DNA from: Aquimarina algiphila
Lineage (GTDB): Bacteria; Bacteroidota; Bacteroidia; Flavobacteriales; Flavobacteriaceae
Assembly: GCF_007489275.1 (NCBI RefSeq)
Contig: NZ_VLNR01000011.1
Coordinates: forward strand, 124,001 to 188,000
Length of the DNA stretch: 64,000 nucleotides
Direction: 5' to 3'
Below, piece by piece: positions 45,841 to 55,600 of this stretch. Within the stretch, counting starts at the first letter, position 1. The number at the start of each line of letters is the position of its first letter. The notes below the pieces were generated by a model. The model did no database searches. It saw nothing but the letters and a program-made list of their open reading frames with translations, and was not told the origin of the DNA. Position numbers and translations under genes: made by a program.

Positions 45841-46719
45841 CTATTCAAAAAGAGATTGCACTCCGTTTTCTAATGTATACAGTGTTGAAATCTCCTTATC
45901 ACTTAAGTTTCTATTAAAAATAGATAATTCATCCATTAGTCCGATATACCCTAAACCTAAATAGATATTAGATTTATCCAGTTCCCATGTAAATGGATCT
46001 GAAATGTTTTTTCTAGTTCCTTTTAATTCTCCATTCATATAAAGAGAAGCTTGACCATTTTCTGTATTAAGGTTAGAAAAATTGATCAGGATATGAGTCC
46101 ATTCACCTTTTCTGAACGGTGGATTTTTCACTACTGGTTCTAATTGCTTTATAAAAATTGGATTTTCGTTATCAGGTCCATTAGGAGTTGGATTCCATAC
46201 ATCTCTATCCCCAATCACACCTAATCTAAAATCTCTGGGGTTTTCTTTAGTAAAATCAACCCAAATCGAAGCATCATTATAACTTACATCTGTAATTTGT
46301 ATAGGATCGCAATATCCTGGTTTTAAATCTGTGGCTGGATCTAAACTTAGCCAAAATGAAATAGCACCACTCCAATCACTTGTGTTATACGCAATATTTT
46401 TTGCACTTGGGTAGTATATATTCCCACGACTTCTTTCTGTAAACAAAAGTCCATCACCATAACGTCCTTTATCTTTTGCAATACTAATATCTGGTTTATG
46501 TAAACCTACTTGTGCAGAATCACGAGCTTTACGCGAGGGAACGGTATAAAGGTTAGCATCTCCTAGTGCAAAATCTGCCTGTACACCTTTATCAAAAGAG
46601 GCATATAAGGTAAGTGATGATTTTAAATCTGCCTGGGTTGTATCCTTAGCGCAAGAAGCGAGCAACATAGGTAAAACACCAAAAAATATAACTAGTTTTA
46701 TAAACGTTTGATTTTGCAT
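45841..46719 (-). CDS. LamG-domain lipoprotein
   Basis: This 292-residue lipoprotein starts at the ATG at 46719 (MQNQTFIKLV), with the lipidated cysteine C23 (LLASCAKD); a longer frame starting with TTG at 46758 is unlikely. The mature part is a concanavalin A-like/LamG jelly roll: AISFWLSLDP, KGEWTHILINFS, ASLYMNGELKGT and IGLMDELSIFNRNLSDKEI are typical. It probably binds carbohydrate at the surface. A related LamG insert occurs in the DUF1553 lipoprotein of the agar locus, but this gene has no copy of the CTAGAC repeat upstream. Confidence 0.82.
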   Translation of the reverse strand: MQNQTFIKLVIFFGVLPMLLASCAKDTTQADLKSSLTLYASFDKGVQADFALGDANLYTVPSRKARDSAQVGLHKPDISIAKDKGRYGDGLLFTERSRGNIYYPSAKNIAYNTSDWSGAISFWLSLDPATDLKPGYCDPIQITDVSYNDASIWVDFTKENPRDFRLGVIGDRDVWNPTPNGPDNENPIFIKQLEPVVKNPPFRKGEWTHILINFSNLNTENGQASLYMNGELKGTRKNISDPFTWELDKSNIYLGLGYIGLMDELSIFNRNLSDKEISTLYTLENGVQSLFE

Positions 46720-47173
46720 TATAGTAGTCTTAAAAAATAATGCCTTAAAGGTATACAATTATAGTGTGAAAGAAATCCTAAAAACTAAAAGTGATAAAAC
46801 ACTATACTTTATTGATCATTTTGAGTTTAGAAGTAATCATTAGATATTTTTTATAAAAGCCCGAAAGTTTTCTATGTTTTAATTCTAGATGCCTACCTCG
46901 TTATGAATTATTTAGAATTTTCAGGATTTTGATCTTAATACAATTGATATCAACCGTTTATTATTAAATATCTTTAGCTATAAGCTTTTATACATGTTAA
47001 TGTCTTAACTCATTAAAATGTTACCACATCCTGAAAAAAAAAATCATTGTCTTCTACTTATATACTTCTAGAATTAAAAATTTACAACAAGAGACTAGTT
47101 CTGGCTAGTTTAGAAATAACCCACTTGGATCTTAAAAGTGAGATTAATCCCCAAGCAGATTAGCTCCTAAGTA
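46720..47173. other. 454-bp gene-free stretch
   Basis: Very AT-rich, with no open frame, RNA gene, strong hairpin or TANNTTTG box that I can support. Confidence 0.4.
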
Positions 47174-47401
47174 TCAGATATGTTTATAACATATCTGATC
47201 TACTATGGTTCTAGATATATCAACGTTGGATCTGTTGGTGAATACCAAACAAAAGACTCTGGCGTTCTCGTGTTTTAGTTTTTGTATGCTTAAAGTAATT
47301 CGCATACTTTCTAATTTATTCGTCTTGATTCCACCTAAAATGTGAAGCTCTAAATGTTTTGTTATGTACTCGTAGTTATTTGGATTAGAAGTATTCAACA
47401 T
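47174..47401 (-). CDS. Small protein of unknown function
   Basis: A 75-residue frame starts at the ATG at 47401 (MLNTSNPNNYEYITKHLEL) after a TTG two codons upstream. The segment ELHILGGIKTNKLESMRITL looks like a genuine protein core, and composition differs from shadow frames. It is divergent from the XRE gene. I do not recognise the family. It could be a remnant of a mobile element together with the XRE regulator. Confidence 0.4.
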   Translation of the reverse strand: MLNTSNPNNYEYITKHLELHILGGIKTNKLESMRITLSIQKLKHENARVFCLVFTNRSNVDISRTIVDQICYKHI

Positions 47402-47486
47402 AATCAAAAAACATTTTAAAAAAGTTTTTACGACCTATTGGTAGCAAATGTAATGTTTTGGTCTTTACAAAACAAGACTTAATCAT

Positions 47487-47555
47487 TTTGTTTACTACGT
47501 ATAAATCTTCTATTTTTGCTAAAACCCACTTTTAATAGTAGTTTTAACTACGTAA
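47487..47555 (+). promoter_or_regulatory. XRE-gene promoter with paired ACTACGTA operators
   Basis: TTTG at 47487-47490 and TATTTTTG at 47511-47518 fit the Bacteroidetes -33/-7 promoter with a 20-bp spacer. ACTACGTA occurs at 47494-47501, inside the spacer, and again at 47548-47555, just before the ATG at 47560. The location is right for repression by the XRE protein itself. Confidence 0.5.
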
Positions 47556-47559
47556 GCGT

Positions 47560-47889
47560 ATGACTATAGGTGAACATATTTTGATTTTAAGGAAGAAGCA
47601 TAACCTTTCACAATCTGCGTTAGGTAAAAAAGTAGATACTTCTGGCGATATTATTGGACGTTATGAACGTGATATTATGATGCCATCTATTGAAGTGATT
47701 ATGAAGATTGCTGATGCGCTTAATGTCTCTATTGATTTCCTTGTTGGCAAAACAACTTTAGAACTTGACAGTAATGTACTTAAAAGAGTGGAAGAAGTCT
47801 CTAAACTTAACGATGAAGAAAAAGATAAAATCTTTATGGTTATTGATGCGCTAATTCTTGATTTTAAAGCTAAAAGAGCGTATTCATAA
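47560..47889 (+). CDS. XRE-family helix-turn-helix regulator
   Basis: This 109-residue protein has an N-terminal HTH_3 domain (about 5-62: LILRKKHNLSQSALGKKV, then IIGRYERDIMMPSIEVIMKIADALNVSIDFLVG) and a short helical C-terminus. It should bind DNA as a dimer, probably its own promoter at the ACTACGTA sites. It lies 13 bp before the next gene, so both are co-transcribed. The pair may control or protect against the convergent RHS toxin, though an unrelated element is equally possible. Confidence 0.85.
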   Translation: MTIGEHILILRKKHNLSQSALGKKVDTSGDIIGRYERDIMMPSIEVIMKIADALNVSIDFLVGKTTLELDSNVLKRVEEVSKLNDEEKDKIFMVIDALILDFKAKRAYS

Positions 47890-47902
47890 AAAATATTAGT
47901 TC

Positions 47903-48337
47903 ATGCAAAATAAGAATAATGAAGAAGATATAAAAAAAGCTATAAACCTAATAATAGAAAATGATGTTGAGTATGACGATTTAATAGAGTTTTTTATAGA
48001 TAATGATATTGACTATAAAATTGTTGAAGATTTGTTTATATTCTTACCTATTATATTCTGTAGAATTATGCTACCTCAGGTTAATTTTCCTGATACTTTT
48101 ATAGAAATGAAAGATAATAACGAAACTAGAAAAGTATTCAAATCAATGCCTATTTATAATTTAATTTACAAAACGGTAGAAGAGTATATTAAAATGCTTT
48201 CTGGTCAAGATATAATAAAAATAGCTGGGTTGAGTGCTGAATTTAAGGTAATAAGTGACCTTTTAATAAAAGAAGGTGAAGACGATGAAAACCTATTAAA
48301 AGAAATAAAATTAACAGAGATGGTCATAAATAGATAA
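47903..48337 (+). CDS. Unknown 144-residue protein, possible immunity protein to the convergent RHS deaminase
   Basis: This soluble, acidic, mostly helical protein has no recognisable domain. It is co-transcribed with the XRE gene (13-bp gap) and runs tail to tail with the RHS toxin gene, sharing a bidirectional terminator. Near its C-terminus AEFKVISDLLIKE (about 111-123) is strikingly like AEFKVATELLIKH in the toxin's deaminase active-site helix, also at DNA level on either side of a diverged middle. Convergent orientation is unusual for an immunity gene, which normally follows the toxin on the same strand. The role is a guess. Confidence 0.55.
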   Translation: MQNKNNEEDIKKAINLIIENDVEYDDLIEFFIDNDIDYKIVEDLFIFLPIIFCRIMLPQVNFPDTFIEMKDNNETRKVFKSMPIYNLIYKTVEEYIKMLSGQDIIKIAGLSAEFKVISDLLIKEGEDDENLLKEIKLTEMVINR

Positions 48338-48353
48338 AATGTTAACCATTAAT

Positions 48354-48389
48354 AAAAAAGACAGAACCAGTTTAAGTTCTGTCTTTTTT
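48354..48389. terminator. Bidirectional rho-independent terminator
   Basis: Perfect 14-bp stem AAAAAAGACAGAAC / GTTCTGTCTTTTTT with an 8-base loop lies between the convergent 144-residue gene and the RHS gene. It carries T runs in both directions. Confidence 0.85.
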
Positions 48390-48408
48390 ATTTAGAGTAA
48401 GTTTATCA

Positions 48409-51400
48409 TCAATTATCTAACTGTGGAAAAACTTTTTTACAATTATCACAAGGTGGAACAACTTTTCCTGTTCTCGGTCTAATTGCTTTTGTAAATCGTA
48501 TTTGAGAAGGTATTGCATCTTGATGTTTTATTAAAAGCTCTGTCGCTACCTTAAATTCTGCACAACATCCAACAGGGCTTTTAGTTCCTGGATTTACTGC
48601 TCCTACACCTCCTGCTTTTTCTGCTGCTTTAAGTAAAGATGCAGGTATATCACCTGTTGCTGATGCTTTACCAGCTCCCATTATAGACGTGCTCCCTTTT
48701 AGTTCCCCACCAATAATGGTACTAACTTTCTTGCTAGTGTTTGATGCTACAGTTTTCACCTCTGTTTGTAAAGCACTGCTTGCGAGTTTAGTTTCAGCGC
48801 TACTTGCAAGACTAGACCCTCTTCCTGCAGGCGATAATGCTACCATTCCGTTCATTATCACTTGTCCTTGTGCCATAACATTGCCATCAGCTGCTTTTGA
48901 GATAGTTTCTCCGCCTAACAATTTATATGCAGCATCACCAAAATAGTTTCCTGTGATATTCTTGGTCGGCCCTGAACTTGTGGGCGTCATATCCAAATGG
49001 GTATTCATATCGCCACCACGTGGCTGCCCCATTAAACCATACCAAAACTTATCCTTAATCCATCCAAAAAGCTCTGCTCCCTCCAGTTCAATACCCATTC
49101 CAAGTTTGTTTTCTTGGAACGCATATGTAGAGTTATAAGCATAATCTTCTGCTAATGGGTCAACTTGCCAAAATCTACCAATTGCTGGGTCACTAACACG
49201 GTATTTCCATTCGTGGGTATTTAATCCTAAATCATCTGTAAATTCTTGTCCTTGATAAGTCTTCAAATCATTCTTTACGCCTTGGATAACATTGTTATAT
49301 CCACGATGCTCTAATCCAAATGGATAGTAATTTTGCTCTCTCCTTATCTCGGAAGAGGCGTCTATGCTACCATCATTATTGTCATCTGCATAAGTTAATC
49401 TCGTATTTCCCCATATATCCTTATATTGATATACATAATCAAAACTACCATTAGTATTAGGTTCTACATACCCTTCAGAGTGTTTAAAGAATTGTAAATC
49501 TGGTCCTTCATAGACATAGCCACCATCGTAATGTGTAAATACTCCGTTTACCGATTTGGTTAATTTTGTTCCGGTAGCATCATAAGTATATCGAATTTGT
49601 TTCCCATTAATGGTAACCACAGTGGGTAAATTTAGATGATTATAACGTATGCCGGTAATGCCTTTATTACGATCAACAGTCATGTTTCCATTGACATCAT
49701 ATACATAGTCATTACCAGTATTCGTTCCATCTTTAAAACCGTAATTGTCATTACCCGTGTCTACTACTTTCGATAATCTATTACCTTGATCATAGGTATA
49801 GTATAAACGATCCATATTGGCAAAACTTACCCCATTTTGCCACCCACTACGTGTTAATCCTAGAATATTACCATTTTTATCATAGTTCACGGAACTCAAA
49901 TTATATTTACCTGTGTTATGAATTCCTTTGGTGATTCTATCTAATGCATCGTAGATGTAGGAATATTGCCTTTTGATATTGTCGTTAGCAGTTTTCCATA
50001 GGGTTTGTGAGATGTTACCATTATATAATGGAGTAGTTCCATTATTAGCCGTATCATAATTAATCCCAAAAGCAAACAGGTCCTCTTCTAATGCTTTTTT
50101 AGGGTCATTAATCTGTTTTAGCCACCCTCTTACATTATACGCATAATCGATGGTTTGTAAACTTTTTCTTTTTGGATTAATAAGAGTAAAGTTTTTTATC
50201 CTGCTTCCGGTATGATACAATGATGCATCTCCTATCAGGTTACCACTTGATGGTATTGTAGATGTATAAAATACTGCATCATTCTTTTTATACACAATAG
50301 TAGTCCCTATTCTTTCTACGGAAAGAATATCTCCTATTTTATAGTTAAGATTTAAATTCCCTTTAGTGATTCCTTTTTCTCGTACCTGAACTTTTCCTGA
50401 GGACATTGTATAAATAGCATAATCAATGCTTCTGAAATTAACATTTTTATCTTCTTTTGATATCCCTACCATGAGGTCTTTATTGGTATGTACCACCTGA
50501 AAAGCTACTGCACCATTACCTTGTATAGCTAGTTTAGATGCAAAACCAGCATTCCAAGCATTTTGAGGGATTGTTTTTTTTATCGTATGATTCAGTTCAA
50601 TCATAACGTTAATAAGATTGGTGATACTACTACCAGTGGATCCCCCAACCTCCTTTTTTGTTAGCATACCCATTTCGTCATAAGTATTATTAACGATCAG
50701 TTCTTCAGGTTGTTCATTGATTGTTTGGTTTTGGATTAATAATCGGCCCATGTGGTCATAGGTGAACTTGTCTTTAGTAAGAATAGGTGTTGCTTGTAAG
50801 CGTTTATGGCTTGTGGTACTTTCCAGTACTTTATCAGTAAAATCTAGTTTATTACTAATACTATTGGTAGTGCCTAGATATTCATTATAACTATAACCAT
50901 AAACTAAACGTGCCTTTTTATCATAATAGTTTACAGAAGTAATCCATTTATTAGTTCCTAATACACGAGTTTTGCTCCCTGTAGACAAGGTTTTAACATC
51001 AGTTTTTATTGCCTGCCCATACACTTGACTTGGTTTCGCGCCACCAGCTAAGTCAAAATTATAATCATCATAATAGCTAATCGTCATCAAGTTATAAATG
51101 TTCTTTGGCTCGGCATTGTTGCTGTAATACAGTTTAAACCCAGTTCCACCTAAATTAAGTGGGTTGATTACACGTTGTTCAAATACAGGAGCTGTACTGT
51201 TATTGTATAACGTCTGCATGGTTGTTCGATCTCTATTGTCGGCAAAAATACCAGTATAGGCAACTCGCCCAAATATATCGTATTTAGTAAATGTCCATTC
51301 TTTTGGAATCTGTCTACGTTGCCTAGCATCTTGCATGAGAACAGGGCGGTCAAGACGATCATAAACGATGTATTCCCTTCCTTTACCGGACACTTTTTTC

Positions 51401-52692
51401 TCGACTAGACGATTTTTTGTATCATATTTATATTGATAACAGAGTTCGGCAAGTTCATCCTGACTAATTCCATTTTCGATGTTGACTTTAGGAGGAATTA
51501 CATAGCTTAAATTATCATAATCATCATATACATAATAGGTGTCATGGGAAATGTTTTTATTATACGTTCGTTTTAAGATAAGCCTATCATTCATATCTAT
51601 AAACTCTTCTGTGGTATTATCTTTATCAAATTCTTGTTCAGGCTGCCAATTTTCGTTGTAAGTGATATTTTTATACAGTTTATCTACATGATAATATCCA
51701 TTATGGATAAGACTAGGTTTTTCTTTATCTTCATTATCAAATTTTATCTCGAATAAAGCTACTTCATTTTGGGTGTTAAAAGCATATTCGTGCCTAATTG
51801 TATGATTTTTTGAAATTCTTTTCGCATAGTCCTGCCTACCTTTTATAACAGGTAAGTTAATATTCAGATCTACAGATAACCTCTCTGCTTTTAAAGAACC
51901 ACGATTAAATGTGCGATAAAACTCTAAATAATTATTACGTATTCTTGCTCTAACGGTTAATCTCCTAACCCCTCGACTAATACGTATGATTGTACCAAGT
52001 TCTGTATCTGGTAATGATGTAGGAGAGGAATTAATTTGTTTGATGCGGCCTAATTTGATATCACCACTTGAGGCCCATCCGCCATCAAACTTAAAATGTA
52101 AAATGTTGTTTTCAATTTTAATAAAACCACTACCACCACCAGAACTAGTAGTACAAATATCACTTAAACGTAAGGGTATATTGAGATCATCATAAACTAT
52201 TCTGTCCCTTGTGATTGTTTTAAGTGATACTTGATTAGGATCATATTTCCAACTGCTTCCGGGGGCTGCTTCTTCTAGAACTCTCTGCAATGGGGAAGCT
52301 TCATAGATGGTCTCATTATATGGATTTAATGTTTGCTCATATTTTTCGGTATTATAAAAACTTAAATTATCGTCAATTGGGTTTGGGTATATTAACCCAA
52401 GTTGAGTTTCTGAAGAACTATACGATAAATACGCCTTAGGATTGTTACCATATGCATCATAAACATACGGAGTGATAACATCTTGGTGATTGCCACCTGC
52501 GCGCACAAGTACTTGCTGAGAAACTCTACCTAATCCATCATGATAGGTTACTTCTTCTATTTTATCATCTGGTTGAACATTACCGTCAGTAGTTGCTACA
52601 TGATACTTTGTAGTTTTTATATAGTTTTCTGTTTGGGTCTGCCCAAAGACTAATACAGGCAAAAACACCAACAATAAGAAAAAATTTTTCAT
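48409..52692 (-). CDS. RHS/YD-repeat protein with C-terminal nucleic-acid deaminase-like toxin domain
   Basis: This 1427-residue secreted protein has a signal peptide (1-17, LVFGQ), a DUF6443 segment (about 45-190, YHDGLGRVSQQVLVRAG), YD/RHS repeats and an RHS core end (YRVSDPAIGRFWQVDP). A C-terminal domain follows. It holds CAE (C1377-A-E1379) and PPCDNC (C1415, C1418), the zinc-binding and catalytic motif set of the cytidine deaminase fold, most like YwqJ-type toxin deaminases. It would modify bases of a competitor's nucleic acid. It follows its partner gene by 3 bp. No same-strand immunity gene follows; a convergent gene lies 71 bp away. The deaminase call is by motif only. Confidence 0.83.
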   Translation of the reverse strand: MKNFFLLLVFLPVLVFGQTQTENYIKTTKYHVATTDGNVQPDDKIEEVTYHDGLGRVSQQVLVRAGGNHQDVITPYVYDAYGNNPKAYLSYSSSETQLGLIYPNPIDDNLSFYNTEKYEQTLNPYNETIYEASPLQRVLEEAAPGSSWKYDPNQVSLKTITRDRIVYDDLNIPLRLSDICTTSSGGGSGFIKIENNILHFKFDGGWASSGDIKLGRIKQINSSPTSLPDTELGTIIRISRGVRRLTVRARIRNNYLEFYRTFNRGSLKAERLSVDLNINLPVIKGRQDYAKRISKNHTIRHEYAFNTQNEVALFEIKFDNEDKEKPSLIHNGYYHVDKLYKNITYNENWQPEQEFDKDNTTEEFIDMNDRLILKRTYNKNISHDTYYVYDDYDNLSYVIPPKVNIENGISQDELAELCYQYKYDTKNRLVEKKVSGKGREYIVYDRLDRPVLMQDARQRRQIPKEWTFTKYDIFGRVAYTGIFADNRDRTTMQTLYNNSTAPVFEQRVINPLNLGGTGFKLYYSNNAEPKNIYNLMTISYYDDYNFDLAGGAKPSQVYGQAIKTDVKTLSTGSKTRVLGTNKWITSVNYYDKKARLVYGYSYNEYLGTTNSISNKLDFTDKVLESTTSHKRLQATPILTKDKFTYDHMGRLLIQNQTINEQPEELIVNNTYDEMGMLTKKEVGGSTGSSITNLINVMIELNHTIKKTIPQNAWNAGFASKLAIQGNGAVAFQVVHTNKDLMVGISKEDKNVNFRSIDYAIYTMSSGKVQVREKGITKGNLNLNYKIGDILSVERIGTTIVYKKNDAVFYTSTIPSSGNLIGDASLYHTGSRIKNFTLINPKRKSLQTIDYAYNVRGWLKQINDPKKALEEDLFAFGINYDTANNGTTPLYNGNISQTLWKTANDNIKRQYSYIYDALDRITKGIHNTGKYNLSSVNYDKNGNILGLTRSGWQNGVSFANMDRLYYTYDQGNRLSKVVDTGNDNYGFKDGTNTGNDYVYDVNGNMTVDRNKGITGIRYNHLNLPTVVTINGKQIRYTYDATGTKLTKSVNGVFTHYDGGYVYEGPDLQFFKHSEGYVEPNTNGSFDYVYQYKDIWGNTRLTYADDNNDGSIDASSEIRREQNYYPFGLEHRGYNNVIQGVKNDLKTYQGQEFTDDLGLNTHEWKYRVSDPAIGRFWQVDPLAEDYAYNSTYAFQENKLGMGIELEGAELFGWIKDKFWYGLMGQPRGGDMNTHLDMTPTSSGPTKNITGNYFGDAAYKLLGGETISKAADGNVMAQGQVIMNGMVALSPAGRGSSLASSAETKLASSALQTEVKTVASNTSKKVSTIIGGELKGSTSIMGAGKASATGDIPASLLKAAEKAGGVGAVNPGTKSPVGCCAEFKVATELLIKHQDAIPSQIRFTKAIRPRTGKVVPPCDNCKKVFPQLDN

Positions 52693-52695
52693 TTG

Positions 52696-55600
52696 CTATT
52701 CGTTATTTGATATGTTAAAGTGATATTCACTTTTCGTGATTAGATTTCCTTCTGAGTCCTTGGTTTCTTTTAATCGATTAAATAGATCATACTCATAGGA
52801 TACCAGATTGCCTTTAGGATCTTTAATACTTGTGATTCCTATTAATGGTTTATGTAGATATGTAGTGATATGACATGTTTTGTCATAAGTTTGAATAGTA
52901 GTACGAAATTTATCTAACCAATCTTCAAGGATTTGGTTATCAGCAGGTTTGTTAGATATGTCTTTTAAGAAAAATAATCGTTTCCCATGTTCAGCCAAGA
53001 AACGGGCCTCTATTTCTTTATAGGATAATTTTCCTTCAATCTTAATAATAGGAAGTTGGTCATTATATCCCCATATATATACAGCTTTAGGAGTATCTTT
53101 AAACCTATAGGTTTCTCTAACATTTCCCTTAGTATTGTAACGAAATACACTTTGATCTTTTAAATGATCTTTGTTTATTCCGCGTTGAATTTTTTTGATT
53201 CTAACAGATCCAGGCGATCTTTCATCATATACGTTTCTTGTCACTCCGATAACATTATCTTCTTTTCGATTTTCAATAAAAACAGGTTGGATACGATTTT
53301 GTTCTTTTAAACGAAAAACTGCACTTCTCTCTGATGGTAATAGATTATCTGTAGGGAAAGTATCTCCCGGATAATAGGCTAATGTTTCTCTTTTTTTTCT
53401 GTCACTGCCCTGTGACATCATATGGGTGGTCTGCATATGCGAAGCACTGTTTTTTTGATATGTAACTTCGTTGAGTATATGATCAGGAGTATCAGAACCA
53501 AATGTTTTAATAGTACGCTTTTTTATGTAAGGGAAATAACTTTGAATCTGACTCACATTATAGAATTTGGCCGTTTGATGAGGAAATGGTGGAACAAGAT
53601 TTCGTAAATCAGGATGCCAGATTCTTGTAGTATTTGCAAGAAATTCATTTTCAACGGTTAAGATGTTTTGTTCAATTTGATTATGATATCGTGGGTTTTC
53701 TTCATAGTCAATGTACTCAGCTCTAATTATTCTGCCATTTTCATCATAATCACTCTTCTCTTTTAGTAATCCTCGTAAAGGATCTTTAGATATATGTACT
53801 ATATCATGGTGAGGATCAACGGCACTTTCAGATCTAAATGGAGATAAAAATCGTTGCCCTTGCTCATCTGGATTATCTTCGGGATTTGTAAATTCATATA
53901 CACTTTTACCTAAGCCTGGTGTACTTACAGTTACCTCTTGGTAACCTACCCAACCACCTTTAGTTTTAAGTAGAGGATAAATAGATTGAGCACTTTTTCT
54001 GATATAAAAGTAGCGTTCTATAAATTTATTGTCATAATCAAAAGATGTCAAATACGCATCTCTTTGAAAGTTATGATACCAGTTACTATCTACAAAATTA
54101 ACACTGCTGCCTGATGAAAACCCTGGTCTTCCATAAATGTAATTTTTGATTATTTTTTTTGAATCTGTACTGGATGTAGCTGTAATCGTTTTTTTAACTC
54201 GTAAACCGCCTATATTATGATCTAATCTTAAGTCTTTATCTTTGTATTTGTTTATTTCATATTCGATTTCATTATATCCCCCGGTAGGGTATATAATCTT
54301 TTTTAGCATTGCTACTTTCGTACGGTTTTCGTCAGGTTCTCGATTAGCACCCGGAAAATTTATTCCTTTTCTACGACTAGTTGGGATTAATGTATTGGCT
54401 GTGTTCGCATTAAAATATCCCCAATAATCTTGTTGATTAGATTCATAAGAAGGTAACTTCATATGTTCATGATATTCAAACTTATGCTGTTTTTTTTCAT
54501 CACCTGTCGTGGCAATTTCAGAAAAACTGAGTAGTTTAAGTCTTGAACTTTTTTGTAAGTTTTGATAAGGAAGTGCTATGAAATAGTCATAAGTAAACCC
54601 AAATTTTTTAACGGTACGATTATCATTATTTGAAATAAGAATTTGCTCTAAAGCGAAATTTCCCGGAAGATCGCTTCGTTCTTCTGTACTGTATTTAAAG
54701 GTTACATTTCCATTACCAAAAGTAATTTTACTGATATATTTAGGATTTTTAATGATTCTTAAATTTGGAATCCAATAAGAGGCATTTGTGTTGGCATAAA
54801 TGTCATATAATGTACCCGTAGGTTGATCAACAAAAGAAGTAGTTCTGCTATAAGGCCTTTCTGGTCCATCACAGTAATTAGGAAGAGTTCTCTCAAGTTC
54901 TTCGTATTGATCTTTATATGTTTTAATATAATGCATTCGTTGTTCGGTATTTTTGAACTCTTCAATTGGCTCTTGGTCTTTGTAGGTAACTACAATTTCT
55001 GTTTTAAATCGTGAAGAAGTGATCTTTGAGGGATACCAGGTATTAATCAAATGGTTTTTATCTCGTGGGTTTTTAAGATTAAAATTGCGTTGCCATTGTC
55101 TATAGTTTGGTCTGTTCATAAACTCCTCTTTTGTTTCTTTTGGACCTGCAACAGCTCCTACAGAAGCGTGAGGCATATAATTTTCGGTAGTTTCGGTATA
55201 TGCATCTGTATGAGGAAAAGAATAGGTAATCCCATTGGGAGTAGTAATACCCCATTCTGGATTTATAGGATGCGCCTTAGGGCCAATTGCTGGTGTAATA
55301 ACAACATCTGTACTTCCCGAAATAATAACCGGATTACCATTACGGTCTAAAACAAACGATCCCGAAGTAGCCGGAATCTGATAATAAAAAATATCAGGTT
55401 GCGTATCCATTATTCTCTGGAAATGATATTCTATTTGGGGATAAAGGGAGCTACTTGGTCGTGAAGGAACAGAGCTCAAAGCTATCAAATGGAACTTCTC
55501 TTCACTAGGAATACAAGTATTATTATTGTAGCTCCTGTTTTTAACCATTTTTACATAATCATCTATAATGTAGTCATCGATAATATCAACCAAAATGAGG

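Noticed and set aside
47094..47120. ACTAGTTCTGGCTAGT as a regulon site
   Set aside because: The half-sites differ from ACTAGAC, the spacing is not matched to a -7 box and no agar gene is near.
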